Shown here: piece after piece, positions 1 through 8,629 of the stretch | How positions within the stretch are numbered: the first letter of the stretch is position 1 | Layout of the letters: every line of letters begins with the position of its first letter | Assembly (NCBI GenBank): GCA_016699445.1 | Contig: CP064976.1 | Coordinates: 1,488,001-1,552,000 of the forward strand | Source of the DNA: Deltaproteobacteria bacterium | Lineage (GTDB): Bacteria; UBA10199; JACPAL01; GCA-016699445 | Direction of reading: 5' to 3' | Length of the DNA stretch: 64,000 bases | Program-made: the position numbers and the translations under genes | The notes under the pieces: generated by a model | What the model was told of the DNA's origin: nothing | Databases searched by the model: none | The model's input: the letters and a program-made list of their open reading frames with translations, nothing else

Positions 1-663
1 CCCACCCTGATTATTTTGGATGAATTCCATGATATTACCTTCGTCCCTGAAGCCGAGGCATTATTTCGCGGAGTTCTTCAGGAATTGGGTGAGTCGGCTG
101 TGTTTATTTTGGGCTCAAAACGACATCTTTTGACGTTGATGTTTCAGGATGCGCGAGCGCCTCTCTTTCAATATGGAGATGAGATTCATTTAAATCCCAT
201 AGCTCTTGAAGACTGGCTCGATTATTTTCGAGAAAGAATGACTCCCAATAAAATCATCATTGGTGAGGAAGAACTGAAGTGGATTCTTGAAACTCTGTGC
301 GATGTCCCTAATGCTATCTGCGAGTTTGGCGCGTGGTTGCTGGATAACATCCCCTCGGGAATGACTTTATCCGTCGGTGTCATCAAACAGTCTCTGGATC
401 TGATGGTAGAGAACAAACAGAGTTATGCATATATGCTGCAAGGCTATACTGAAAAAGAGCTCGATTTGATGACGGTGATAGCAAAAAATAAATTTACCCT
501 GGAGCCGCACGCCGAATCGTTCTTGAAACTCATACGGGTTTCTAAATCCACTGTAGGGAAAATCGTAAAGAAATTCATGGATCGGGGATTGATCGAGTAT
601 GAATTGGAAAAGGGCTACCGTCTTTCAGACCCTCTTATGGGGCATTACTTGGCCACTCGGTAA
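1..663 (+). CDS. AAA+ P-loop ATPase with C-terminal winged helix, 5'-truncated by window edge
   Basis: The reading frame is open from base 1, so the N-terminus with the Walker A motif lies outside the window. The visible part begins with a hydrophobic strand ending in acidic residues (LIILDEFHDI), a Walker B motif. A sensor-like segment follows (VFILGSKRHL), and the C-terminal 80 residues look like a winged helix (KSTVGKIVKKFMDRGLIEY). This is the layout of the archaeal-type ATPase family often fused to nuclease or DNA-binding tails. Its 3' end overlaps the convergent secreted-protein gene by 29 bp. The specific role is unknown; many family members are toxin-like or stress accessory genes. 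Confidence 0.75.
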   Translation, partial: PTLIILDEFHDITFVPEAEALFRGVLQELGESAVFILGSKRHLLTLMFQDARAPLFQYGDEIHLNPIALEDWLDYFRERMTPNKIIIGEEELKWILETLCDVPNAICEFGAWLLDNIPSGMTLSVGVIKQSLDLMVENKQSYAYMLQGYTEKELDLMTVIAKNKFTLEPHAESFLKLIRVSKSTVGKIVKKFMDRGLIEYELEKGYRLSDPLMGHYLATR

Positions 664-2267
664 AATTTTCTTCCACCACATGACAGCTACACCCGCCGCT
701 GCTGTTAGCTCCGGGTGTTTCTCCAGGGTTAGGGTTGTTGCCTGCAGAACCTGATGTTCCGGAGTCTCCACCCGTTCCAGAAGATCCACCTGTGCCACCA
801 GAGCCAGAAGGCCCACCAGTGGCCAAAGTTCCCCCACTGCCGCTGGATCCACCTGTTCCACTTCCGCCACCACTACCTCCAGAAGATCCACCTGAGCCGT
901 TAGACCCACCGCTACCACTGGATCCGCCAGTGCCCTCTCGTTGGCAAGTGGCCGAGCATCCATCTCCAGAAATGCTATTTCCATCGTCGCAGGTTTCATT
1001 TCCCATCACGATGAAGTCAGGGCAGATAGCTTCCACGGGGCCTATATCGCAATTAGTGTCTCGCATGCAGCCTAGTTGATAGGGTACAGGATGAAAAATA
1101 TAAGCCTGTCCAATATCATTCAGATTATTTTCAAACCCATTACAATCCAACGTGTTTTGATCTATGGCGGATGCTCCTATGCTTCCCGGAAAGTAAGTTT
1201 TGTAAGTGTCGTTATAAACAATCGCGGGTGTATTGCTTACAATGTCTGGAAGAAGGGAAGTGCTTCGAGTGACAGGACATGCGAAGCGATCAGAAGTCCC
1301 GATGATGTTTTTTCCTAATGAAAAAAGAGTAGAGGACCCCTCTATTCCACTCATATAACAATCAGAACCTGTTGCTATTGATGGCGACACGTTGTTATTC
1401 GAAATAATACTGTTTTTGATACTGCTAAAGGAGTTTTGCATCACAATGCCTGGATATACATTCGACGTGTTTGCTGTAATGATAGAATTCCAAAGTGCAA
1501 AATTGACCCCTATCACATACAAGCTGGTTCCAGTATTTCCAAAGATAGATGAGTTTTGAATATAAAGATTGGGACGTAGGATTGATGTTGAATAGCTCCG
1601 AGCAAAGATACCTATACCATTATTTTCATAAATCGAACTTTTTGAAATAAGTAATGTCGCTGCATTAGTTGAGCAGGAGTCTAGAGGAAGATATCCAAGA
1701 TAGATACCATGGCTTCTATTTTGGGTGATGACTGAGTTTTCAAGAGAGACAAATAAATTACATGCACTGCTGATATAAAGACCTCTTAGACCTCCTCTAA
1801 TATCAAGCTTTTCTAATTTGACATCAGAACGAGGCCCTCCATCAGAAAATATTTTGATCACATCGCTTGTTGTGAATGTATCTGTTCCCGAAATGATAGC
1901 CCGGTTGTTGTTCGTTGTAGTTATTAATAGAGAATGACTTATGAATAAAGAGCTGATGGGGGTGGGTCCATAGCCGCTTAACAGGAGCCCTTGCGTAAGA
2001 GTATAAGACTGTCCTCCAATCAGCAAAATCGTATCTTGTTGTCCAAAATCACTACCTGTATTGGTGCAACCCCCTAAGTTGGATGATATATTGACCGATT
2101 CAATAGCCTCTCGTAACGAACATGTCGTATTCGGCATCGGAGTATCATACTCATCCACTGTCGTATTCACCCGAATCGTTGCAGCCTCAGCTGAGGAGAG
2201 AGTTAGGAGAATGAACGAGAGAAAAACGAGAGAAAAGATTTTTAGATGTTGGTTCTGGAAATTTCAT
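635..2267 (-). CDS. Secreted beta-helix surface protein (CSLREAI-type) with Cys-rich repeat and Gly/Ser tail, frameshifted near start
   Basis: The longest uninterrupted frame starts at a GTG at 2170, but in-frame sequence upstream encodes a textbook signal peptide (KIFSLVFLSFILLTLSSAEA). An ATG at 2267 preceded by GGAG lies one frame away; shortening the A5 run at 2239-2243 to A4 joins them. Mature part: TTCSLREAIESVN motif, about 330 residues of right-handed beta-helix-like sequence, a CDDGNSISGDGCSATCQ Cys-rich motif (DUF4215-like), then a Gly/Ser-rich tail ending in GGCSCHVV. That last motif resembles the start of myxobacterial MYXO-CTERM sorting tags, but no transmembrane helix or Arg cluster follows, so the anchor seems lost. 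Likely a cell-surface protein; binding function unknown. Confidence 0.72.
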
Positions 2268-2352
2268 AAAGCTCCATAGTTTTTTATTCAAAGTTTGGAA
2301 AACATAAAATTGTCACACAGGCTTGCGTGTTATGAAAGTTTTTTTTGATTTT

Positions 2353-2535
2353 TTAATTTTGACGCCAATTCTCGACTTTCAATCCCTTCATCCTCAAAAA
2401 CTCTTTTTCATTCGAAGTGACGAAAATAAGGTTTCGATTTTTGGCTGTGCCCTTTCAGGATTTAAAAGAAGATGCTTTTTCTTTTTTGTTTAAGAAGCTT
2501 TGAATGGCTTCAGGAATGGTGCATTCCGCTCTCAC
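2353..2535 (-). pseudogene. Remnant of an antitoxin / PIN (VapC-like) toxin pair
   Basis: Reading leftward, the sequence first encodes an antitoxin-like C-terminus (ECTIPEAIQSFLNKKEKA, stop at 2455). It then encodes the last strand of a PIN-domain toxin (NLIFVTSNEKEFLRMKGL followed by KVENW, stop at 2353). The GLKVENW ending is typical of VapC proteins. No start codon or upstream PIN core is present, so both pieces are remnants. They lie immediately upstream of an intact Phd/PIN pair on the other strand. The call rests on family resemblance of short fragments. Confidence 0.5.
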
Positions 2536-2618
2536 TTATAAAGAAAGATGTATTATTTGTACAAAATAGACAGAACTAATCTATTTACAGCAATATTATG
2601 TTCATTTAGACTATAAAA

Positions 2619-2921
2619 ATGACTCAAAAAACCATTCCATCGACGGAATTAAAGCAACATTTAGGAGATTATTTGGGGAAAGTCGTTCACGGCGGCCAGA
2701 CTTTTCTGATTGAAAAGCACGGTAAAGCCGTAGCTGCTTTGGTGCCAATCGAAACTATTGTGCTAAAAAATCAATCCTCCCCGAAAACACCTTGGGCTCT
2801 TGAGTTGGAAAAATTGGCTGAGGATATTTTCGAATCTAATAAAAATAAAAACTTGGGACCTTCAGATGCCGTTCAGCTCGTGAATGATGCTCGAGATGAA
2901 GAGGATAGGCGATTGCTATGA
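2619..2921 (+). CDS. Phd/YefM-family antitoxin
   Basis: A 100-residue protein whose N-terminus (TELKQHLGDYLGKVVHGG then FLIEKHGKAVAALVP) is the Phd/YefM 'prevent-host-death' fold. The family uses this fold to dimerise and bind its own promoter, and a flexible C-terminus to neutralise the toxin. The C-terminal 40 residues are acidic and polar, as expected for the toxin-binding tail. The stop codon overlaps the start of the downstream PIN toxin (ATGA, 2918-2921), so the two are translationally coupled. Autoregulation is likely from family knowledge; no operator was mapped. Confidence 0.88.
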   Translation: MTQKTIPSTELKQHLGDYLGKVVHGGQTFLIEKHGKAVAALVPIETIVLKNQSSPKTPWALELEKLAEDIFESNKNKNLGPSDAVQLVNDARDEEDRRLL

Positions 2922-3358
2922 ATGATGGGATATGCATCGACGCCAATATTTTCGTGTCTACCCAAGATATTTTGGAGCCTCATTATCGAACCAGTGTCAA
3001 CGTTCTCCAAGAAATAGAAACTCAATCGAAGCCCATTTTTATTCCTGCCGTCTTTCTTTTTGAAACGACTTCCGTGCTCCATCGAAAACGCCTTCAAGGC
3101 CTCTTGACCACAGACCAAGCTCTCAGATCTTTTGACTTGCTCAGAAGGCTTCCTTTTTTGGCGCACTGGGATCTGGAAATTTTGGAAGAAGCTCAAAGAA
3201 TGGCTTCAATGGCGGGAGTGAAAAGAATCAACGACTACACCTACGTTGCCGTTGCTCAAAAAAGAAAAATCCCATTTGTGACATTAGATGAACAGCTCAT
3301 CAAAACGGGTAAACAGTTTTATTCCCAGATTGTGCATGCTTCTAATTTCCATTTCTAA
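2918..3358 (+). CDS. PIN-domain ribonuclease toxin (VapC-like)
   Basis: A 146-residue PIN protein. The acidic residues of the metal site are visible: Asp in CIDANIFV near the N-terminus, Glu in FLFETTSVL, then Asp in RINDYTYVAVA and in FVTLDEQLI. Length matches the family. It starts within the stop of the Phd antitoxin (ATGA overlap), forming a standard two-gene TA operon. PIN toxins are Mg2+-dependent RNases acting in the cytoplasm, often on tRNA or rRNA; the target here is unknown. Confidence 0.87.
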   Translation: MNDGICIDANIFVSTQDILEPHYRTSVNVLQEIETQSKPIFIPAVFLFETTSVLHRKRLQGLLTTDQALRSFDLLRRLPFLAHWDLEILEEAQRMASMAGVKRINDYTYVAVAQKRKIPFVTLDEQLIKTGKQFYSQIVHASNFHF

Positions 3359-3397
3359 ACCTTTTCATTGATCTGAGACTTAGGTATCATTCGAGGT

Positions 3398-3559
3398 ATG
3401 TTTCAAAAACGCCTTTTAGGACTAGTGTTCATCACCCTTTTTTTGACGCATTGCAATCCAACGGATACGACCCTGGGTTCGGGGGGGAGTGGTGGAAGTG
3501 TGTCTGATTTTTTTAGCGCCTTATTGCCCAACGCTTCCAAGTCATTAGGAGATTTATGA
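3398..3559 (+). CDS. Small lipoprotein (53 aa)
   Basis: A short open frame starting ATG 3398 after the purine stretch GAGG. It encodes a basic N-terminus (MFQKRLLG), a hydrophobic segment and a lipobox-like LTHC with the Cys at residue 19, then a Gly/Ser linker and a short amphipathic tail. These are the features of a type II signal peptide. The stop overlaps the marC start by 4 bp (ATGA), so it is probably translated with that gene. Function unknown. Confidence 0.55.
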   Translation: MFQKRLLGLVFITLFLTHCNPTDTTLGSGGSGGSVSDFFSALLPNASKSLGDL

Positions 3560-4130
3560 ATTGGTTTCAGTCTATCATTATGGCTTTTATTCCGATCTTT
3601 GTAGCGATTGATCCACTGGGGATGGTGCCTGTTTTTTTATCGATGACTCAGGGATTGATCCTCTCAAAGTGAAGACAATTGCCAATCAGGCCACTTGGAC
3701 GGCAGCTGCGATTGCCATTGGTTTTGTTTTTTTAGGGAAAATTGTTTTTAAAGCATTGGGTATTACGATTCCTGATTTTCAAATAGCGGGTGGATTGGTG
3801 TTGTTGGCGATTGCTATTAAAGATCTTTTGTTTCAGGCCGAACGCATTCCGTTGTCTCAGGAGAGTATTGGTGTTGTTCCTTTAGGGATGCCACTAGTGG
3901 CGGGCCCGGCTTTGATTACGTCTTTGATCGCGTTGGTAGACACGGTTGGTATTCTCTCTACGGTTATTGCTTTGGGTATTAATCTGGTTCTGGTTATTAT
4001 TACTTTTCGTTATGCGGCCAAACTGGCTTCATGGGTGAGTGTTTCAGGGATGAAAGCTATGGCCAAAATTGTGTCTCTTTTATTGGCCGCGATTGCAGTG
4101 AATATGATTCGTCGTGGAATAAATTTATAA
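3556..4130 (+). CDS. marC: MarC-family inner-membrane protein, one frame break
   Basis: The first 37 codons encode MNWFQSIIMAFIPIFVAIDP and then VFLSMTQG. The frame then breaks near 3655-3658 and resumes as DPLKVKTIANQAT and several hydrophobic helices (VPLGMPLVAGPALIT is a family motif). One extra G (TTGGATCCT instead of TTGATCCT) joins them exactly as in other MarC proteins (TQGLDPLKVK). The product would be about 190 residues with roughly six membrane segments. MarC proteins are integral inner-membrane proteins of undefined function. The start overlaps the lipoprotein stop. The break is probably a sequencing deletion. Confidence 0.75.
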
Positions 4131-4191
4131 ATTGTTTTGATAAATTTAAAGACGCTAGTTAAGCACGTCTTCCTTTTCCTTTTAAATTTAA

Positions 4192-4278
4192 GGAGGGGTG
4201 GCCGAGTGGTTGAAGGCTCCAGTCTTGAAAACTGGCGTACCCGCAAGGGTACCGTGGGTTCGAATCCCACCCCCTCCG
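4192..4278 (+). tRNA. tRNA-Ser (anticodon TGA)
   Basis: An 87-nt class II tRNA. The acceptor stem GGAGGGG pairs with CCCCTCC and is followed by discriminator G. The anticodon stem-loop CCAGTCTTGAAAACTGG carries TGA. A variable arm (GTACCCGCAAGGGTAC) and a T-loop GGTTCGAATCC are present. CCA is not encoded. Confidence 0.96.
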
Positions 4279-4380
4279 TATTTAAGTCTTTGTTTTGACC
4301 TCCCTTTTTAAAATGAGTGCAAAAAAACAAAAAGCTTAAGGTTTTTTAAGATTCTCCGTTTAGTCCTGTAGGAGGAAGGT

Positions 4381-5541
4381 ATGTCATCGGGACTCAGGGG
4401 GGTATCGATAGCTAATGAAGCGGCGCATAAAGTTCATTCAGCTTATGCGACAAAGTTGAGTATGCAGCAGATAGGTCATGGCTCGCTTCAAAAAACCTCC
4501 TTTGGGGTGAAATCTAATAAAGTTTTTCAAACCAATGAATTTAGTCGTTTTCAGGAATCCAACAAGGATCTCTTTCATGTCATCTCAAAGTCGGACAAAG
4601 CTAAAGAGATTTATTCCAAAAAAGACATCCGAACAAGAGATGATCTGGTTGATGTGGTCGCTCAAGCGGCGAATGAAAACTTATCGGGTGATGCAAAAAA
4701 TATTCTGACAAAAGATAAGCTCAAAGAGGATCCGTTTATGGCTTCCATTATTGCCATGAATACGGGTGGTATTAAAGATATCTTAAACAAAGAGGCATCA
4801 GTCGCTGACAAGTTGTTAAGTGGTGACGCAGAAACTTCTAGAAAAGAAGCTATGAGTCAGTTGGCCGATAAAGCTTCAAGCCTTTTTGAAAAAGATCATG
4901 TGCTCAACGATAAAAAGTTTTTTGAAGAAAATCCGAAGGCTGCTGTTTATGTGATTAAAAATAAAGATGTCGTGCGTGATTTTACTGAAACTCAGGCAGG
5001 TAAGGATCGTGCAGAAGTATTTCGAGATGAAATACGCAGAGGGGTTAATCAGACAATCGTTACAAATGAAACCAATGATTTTGTTCAATCCAATCTCCAG
5101 TCAGGAACCTATAATAAAGACTTTTTAAATAATAATTCTGATTTTACTGATTATATCGCGGCGAGCTTAATCTTGGATGACAAGCCTACTGTGGCTAAAG
5201 TCTTAAAAGATAATCCTCATTATAACCTTCAAAACAGAGTCGTAAAAGATCAGTTTAATGAAGATGATGTGACTCGTGATATTGTGGCCAAACAAGCTTC
5301 TGAAAAGTTGGGCCCTGAGTCGAATCTGACAGAAGCCGATTTGAAAAAACGGACAGGGCTAGCTCAATTAATTTTAAAAAATGTGTCCTTGCAGGATGAG
5401 TTTAAAAAAGAAGATTCACAGTCAGATTTTTCAATTTTACTCAGAAACGAGCGACCGCATCTTGAAACAAGCAAAGAAGTTTTTCAAAGGCAGTTTCGAA
5501 CCGAATTAAAAGAAAGGACTCTCGTGTCTGTGATTGCTTAA
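4381..5541 (+). CDS. Hypothetical Lys/Asp-rich helical protein with internal repeats
   Basis: A 386-residue protein preceded by a good Shine-Dalgarno (AGGAGGAAGG, about 3 nt before ATG 4381). No signal peptide, membrane segment or recognised domain is seen. The sequence repeats a loose unit: a Lys/Glu-rich helix, a phrase like FFEENPKAAVYVIKNKDVV, DFLNNNSDFTDYIAASLIL, DEFKKEDSQSDFSILLRN or KLKEDPFMASIIAMNTGG, then a short acidic spacer. This suggests a helical repeat solenoid. It is monocistronic, with tRNA-Ser upstream and a structured, terminator-ended intergenic region downstream. Confidence 0.6.
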   Translation: MSSGLRGVSIANEAAHKVHSAYATKLSMQQIGHGSLQKTSFGVKSNKVFQTNEFSRFQESNKDLFHVISKSDKAKEIYSKKDIRTRDDLVDVVAQAANENLSGDAKNILTKDKLKEDPFMASIIAMNTGGIKDILNKEASVADKLLSGDAETSRKEAMSQLADKASSLFEKDHVLNDKKFFEENPKAAVYVIKNKDVVRDFTETQAGKDRAEVFRDEIRRGVNQTIVTNETNDFVQSNLQSGTYNKDFLNNNSDFTDYIAASLILDDKPTVAKVLKDNPHYNLQNRVVKDQFNEDDVTRDIVAKQASEKLGPESNLTEADLKKRTGLAQLILKNVSLQDEFKKEDSQSDFSILLRNERPHLETSKEVFQRQFRTELKERTLVSVIA

Positions 5542-5553
5542 ACTTAAACCCAA

Positions 5554-5745
5554 TTCGCTTAGGGACCCTCCTTTAGGCTTAAATGTGGGGCCTCACGATC
5601 CTAGGCGAACCCCAAAGACCCCAGTGAGGCCCCACATGTATGTTACCTGTGAAGACTTTTAAAAACGCTCGCCTCAGCTGTCGTGAAGGCAGCAGGCTCA
5701 AAAAGAGCGTCAAAGTGCGGCGAGGATTAAAACCCTCGCCGGTTT
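5554..5745 (+). ncRNA. Candidate structured RNA between the helical-repeat gene and tRNA-Ser
   Basis: No protein frame fits. Visible folds: a perfect 14-bp inverted repeat 5583-5596 / 5624-5637 (ATGTGGGGCCTCAC and its complement); an upstream strand TTCGCTTAGG (5554-5563) that can pair, with one G-T, with CCTAGGCGAA (5600-5609) inside the loop of that hairpin, which is a possible pseudoknot; and a nested stem at 5665-5710 (ACGCTC/GAGCGT, GCCT/AGGC, GCTG/CAGC). An intrinsic terminator follows. I could not match it to tmRNA, SRP or RNase P RNA. It could instead be a long 3'-UTR of the upstream gene. Confidence 0.4.
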
Positions 5746-5751
5746 TATTTT
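5718..5751 (+). terminator. Intrinsic terminator
   Basis: Stem CGGCGAGG (5718-5725) pairs with CCTCGCCG (5734-5741) around an A/T loop and is followed by GTTTTATTTTA. It closes rightward transcription from the structured region or the upstream gene. Confidence 0.75.
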
Positions 5752-5787
5752 AGGATCTCAAATTTTCAGATTATTGTTTTGAAAATA

Positions 5788-5876
5788 CGGAGGAGGAGGG
5801 ATTCGAACCTCCGATACGGTATTACCCGTATAACGGTTTAGCAAACCGCCGCCTTCAGCCACTCGGCCACCCCTCC
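5788..5876 (-). tRNA. tRNA-Ser (anticodon GCT)
   Basis: On the minus strand: acceptor GGAGGGG pairs with CTCCTCC (one G-T), discriminator G. The anticodon loop CGGTTTGCTAAACCG gives GCT. There is a long variable arm (TATACGGGTAATACCGTA) and a T-arm GGTTCGAATCC. About 89 nt, class II; no encoded CCA. Confidence 0.95.
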
Positions 5877-5972
5877 CACATTTCCTGAATTTCACTGGAC
5901 TTCGTGAAACGAGACACGCCATTATCGTTTGAAATATTTTAATGTCAATTTGTAACTCTCCTTAATGTAAAA

Positions 5973-8202
5973 ATGAAACAAGAATCTAAAAAAAATAAAA
6001 AAAGAAAAGGTCTCCCTTGGGGACTTTTCCTCTTTGTTTGTGTGATGGGTCTTGGGCTGTATGTTGTGGCCTTAGACATGCAAATTCGTAAAAAGTTTGA
6101 ATCTCATCGGTGGAATCTTCCTTCAAGAATCTATTCGGATTCCTATGCTCTTTATCCAGGCCGTTTAGTGGATCCTTCTGAAATTGAAGCCCGTCTGGAT
6201 CGGTTGGGTTATAAAAAAGGCCTACCGGACCTAAAAATGTGGGAGAATATATAAGGGGAGCTAATCAGGTTTCTATTTTTCTCCACAGTTTTTCGTATCC
6301 TTCGGGCGATATTGATGGAGTTCCTATCCAAATCAGTTTTGCAGAGCGTAAGATCACATCGATTGTGCGTTTGGATAATCAGGAAGTTTTAAAAACAGTG
6401 AAGCTTGAACCTGAGCTTGTTGCTTCTATTTTTGATGAAAAAATGGAAGACCGTACCTTGGTGTCCATGACTGATATCCCTGATGCTCTTCTCAATGCCG
6501 TGGTAGCTGTGGAGGATGAGCGCTTTTATTCTCACCATGGGGTAGATCCTATTGGTTTGGCAAGGGCACTATTGGTAGATTTGGTTCATTTAAAAGCCGT
6601 GCAGGGTGGAAGTACTCTGACTCAGCAATTGGTTAAAAATTATTTTCTGACTTCCAAAAAGACTTTTGGGAGGAAGTTAAATGAAATGGTGATGGCTCTC
6701 ATTTTGGAAGCTCGTTACACCAAAGAGGAAATTCTAGAAGCTTATCTTAACGAAATTTATTTTGGCCAACGTGGAGCTGTCTCTGTGACCGGTGTGGAAG
6801 AAGCCGCTAAAATGTTTTTTTCCAAAAGTGTGAGTCAGCTTTCCATTGCCGAATGTGCGCTGATAGCGGGTGTTATTCGATCTCCAGGGGAATATTCGCC
6901 TTTTCGTAATATCAACAAAGCCTACGATCGTCGCAATTTTGTCCTTAAAATGATGTGGAGTCAGGACGTCATCGATGATCGTGAATATGCGGATGCTAAA
7001 AAAGAGAAGATTATATTGTCTCCTGTGAATAATCGCTTTTTGCGAGCGCCTTATTTTGTCGATTTTATTCAGACTCAGCTGAAATCAGATTATTCAACCG
7101 ATGTGCTCAAATCAGAAGGCTTGAGAATTTTTACTACACTAGATCCTTTGGCTCAGGATATTGCTGAAGAAGCTTTGCAAAAGCATTTGGAAAAGCTGGA
7201 GGCTGACAAGCCCAAACTCAAAAAGAATCGTGAAGAAGGCAAAACTCTCGAAGGTGTTTTTGTAGCTGTGCAGCCTCAGACTGGAGCGATACGCGCTTTT
7301 GTCGGGGGCGGGATTATGAAGTGAGTCAGTTTGATCGTGTAACTGAGGCGCATCGACAGCCAGGTTCGGCTTTTAAACCTTTTGTCTATCTCACAGCTCT
7401 TAATCAAGAAGGTGGAAAATATACGTTGGCTTCGACTCTTGAAGACACGTCTTTTACGGTGAAGAGCGGGGATAAAAATTGGTCGCCTGAAAACTATGAT
7501 AAACAAGAGCATGGGACGGTTCCAATGCGAGAAGCTCTTGAGCAGAGTATGAATATTGCCACAACACGCTTAGCAATGGATGTGGGTCTTGATTTGGTTG
7601 TGGACATGGCTCATGGGGCAGGGATCGATAGTCCTTTAGATCCTGTACCTTCTCTTGCTTTAGGCGCTTTTGAAGTGACGCCTTTGGAATTGATTCGTGC
7701 GTATACGATTTTTCCTAATCAGGGTACACGTACAGAGCCTGTGGCATTGATGAATGTAGTCACGCGCGATGGTGTCTTGCTTGATAAGAAAAGTTATCAG
7801 ATGAAACGTGTGATTTCTCCGGAAGTAGCCTATCTCATGAATAATCTTTTGCGAGGTGTGGTGGATCGTGGAACAGCCGCTTCTTCACGAACGATGGGTT
7901 TTTCGGGATTAGCTGCAGGGAAGACGGGAACGACGTCTGATTACAAAGACAGTTGGTTTGCAGGATATACTCCGGATTTGTTGGCGGTGTCTTGGGTGGG
8001 CTATGATGATAATACCTCGACGGGATTGTCAGGAGCTTCGGGACCGTTGCCGATTTGGACAGAATTTATGAAGCGAATGAATCCTCCAGGGGCTTCTCAG
8101 GCAGATTTTTCAGCGACTGATAATATTGTGATGGTGAAGTTTGAAAGAGATGGGAAGAGTTATGAAGAGCCTTTTATCAAAGGAACAGAACCGAATGATT
8201 AA
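5973..8202 (+). CDS. mrcB: Penicillin-binding protein 1B-like bifunctional transglycosylase/transpeptidase, two frame breaks
   Basis: Three consecutive frames together give one class A PBP of about 740 residues. Segment 1 has a Lys-rich cytoplasmic start, one membrane helix (LPWGLFLFVCVMGLGLYVVA) and SRIYSDSYALYPG. Segment 2 is the GT51 glycosyltransferase (AVVAVEDERFYSHHGVD, GGSTLTQQLVKN, NEIYFGQRG). Segment 3 is the transpeptidase (QPGSAFKPFVYL, active Ser in MREALEQSMNIATTRL, AAGKTGTTSDYKDSWF). The breaks lie at an A5 run (6233-6237) and a G5 run (7304-7308). One extra base in each restores DLKNVGEYIRGA and VGGRDYEVSQFD. It polymerises and cross-links peptidoglycan at the inner membrane. 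The stop overlaps the next gene. Confidence 0.9.
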
Positions 8203-8620
8203 ATATATTGGTCTCGTTTTAATTTTATTTGTCATGAGTTGTGTGAAGCCAGCCACTCATAAAACTCACTCTGATGTCAAAGTCACGCATAAGTCCCCTG
8301 TCGTGATGGCTAAAAATAATGAAGTGACACCTGAACGAACAGCCGCTCAGCACTTGGTTGAGATGGGAAAAGACGCTGTGGCTCAAAATCATTATGATCA
8401 AGCCACCGACTCCTTTCAGGAAGCGATGGCGGTCGATCCTTCTTATGGGGTGTCTTTTTTAGAACTCGCGAAGCTTAAATACCATTTGGGGAATATCGAC
8501 GAATCCAAAAGCCTTTTGGAAAAAGCCTCATCTCTTTTAAGTCATGAGCCTGATTGGGAAAGTCTCTGGCAACCCGAAATTGAAAATTTCAAAGCAACTT
8601 TTCTCACGCCTGCTCGATAA
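8195..8620 (+). CDS. TPR-containing lipoprotein
   Basis: ATG 8195 overlaps the PBP1B stop by 8 bp and gives a type II signal peptide: MIKYIGLVLILFVMSC with the lipobox Cys at residue 16. After a Lys/Thr linker there is at least one tetratricopeptide-like repeat pair (AVAQNHYDQATDSFQEAMAV then SYGVSFLELAKLKYHLGN). An upstream in-frame ATG at 8141 would bury the signal sequence, so 8195 is preferred. The size (141 aa) and coupling to a class A PBP suggest a periplasmic accessory or activator of that PBP, by analogy with LpoA/LpoB and CpoB. That role is inferred. Confidence 0.7.
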   Translation: MIKYIGLVLILFVMSCVKPATHKTHSDVKVTHKSPVVMAKNNEVTPERTAAQHLVEMGKDAVAQNHYDQATDSFQEAMAVDPSYGVSFLELAKLKYHLGNIDESKSLLEKASSLLSHEPDWESLWQPEIENFKATFLTPAR

Positions 8621-8629
8621 TCATGGCTT

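Noticed and set aside
735..1079. A 114-residue Pro-rich frame on the plus strand
   Set aside because: It is the antisense of the Gly/Ser repeat of the secreted protein; Pro/Glu periodicity is forced by the repeat. No start signal or family.
5554..5745. SRP RNA, tmRNA or RNase P RNA
   Set aside because: The conserved cores of these RNAs are not present; only general stem structure is visible.
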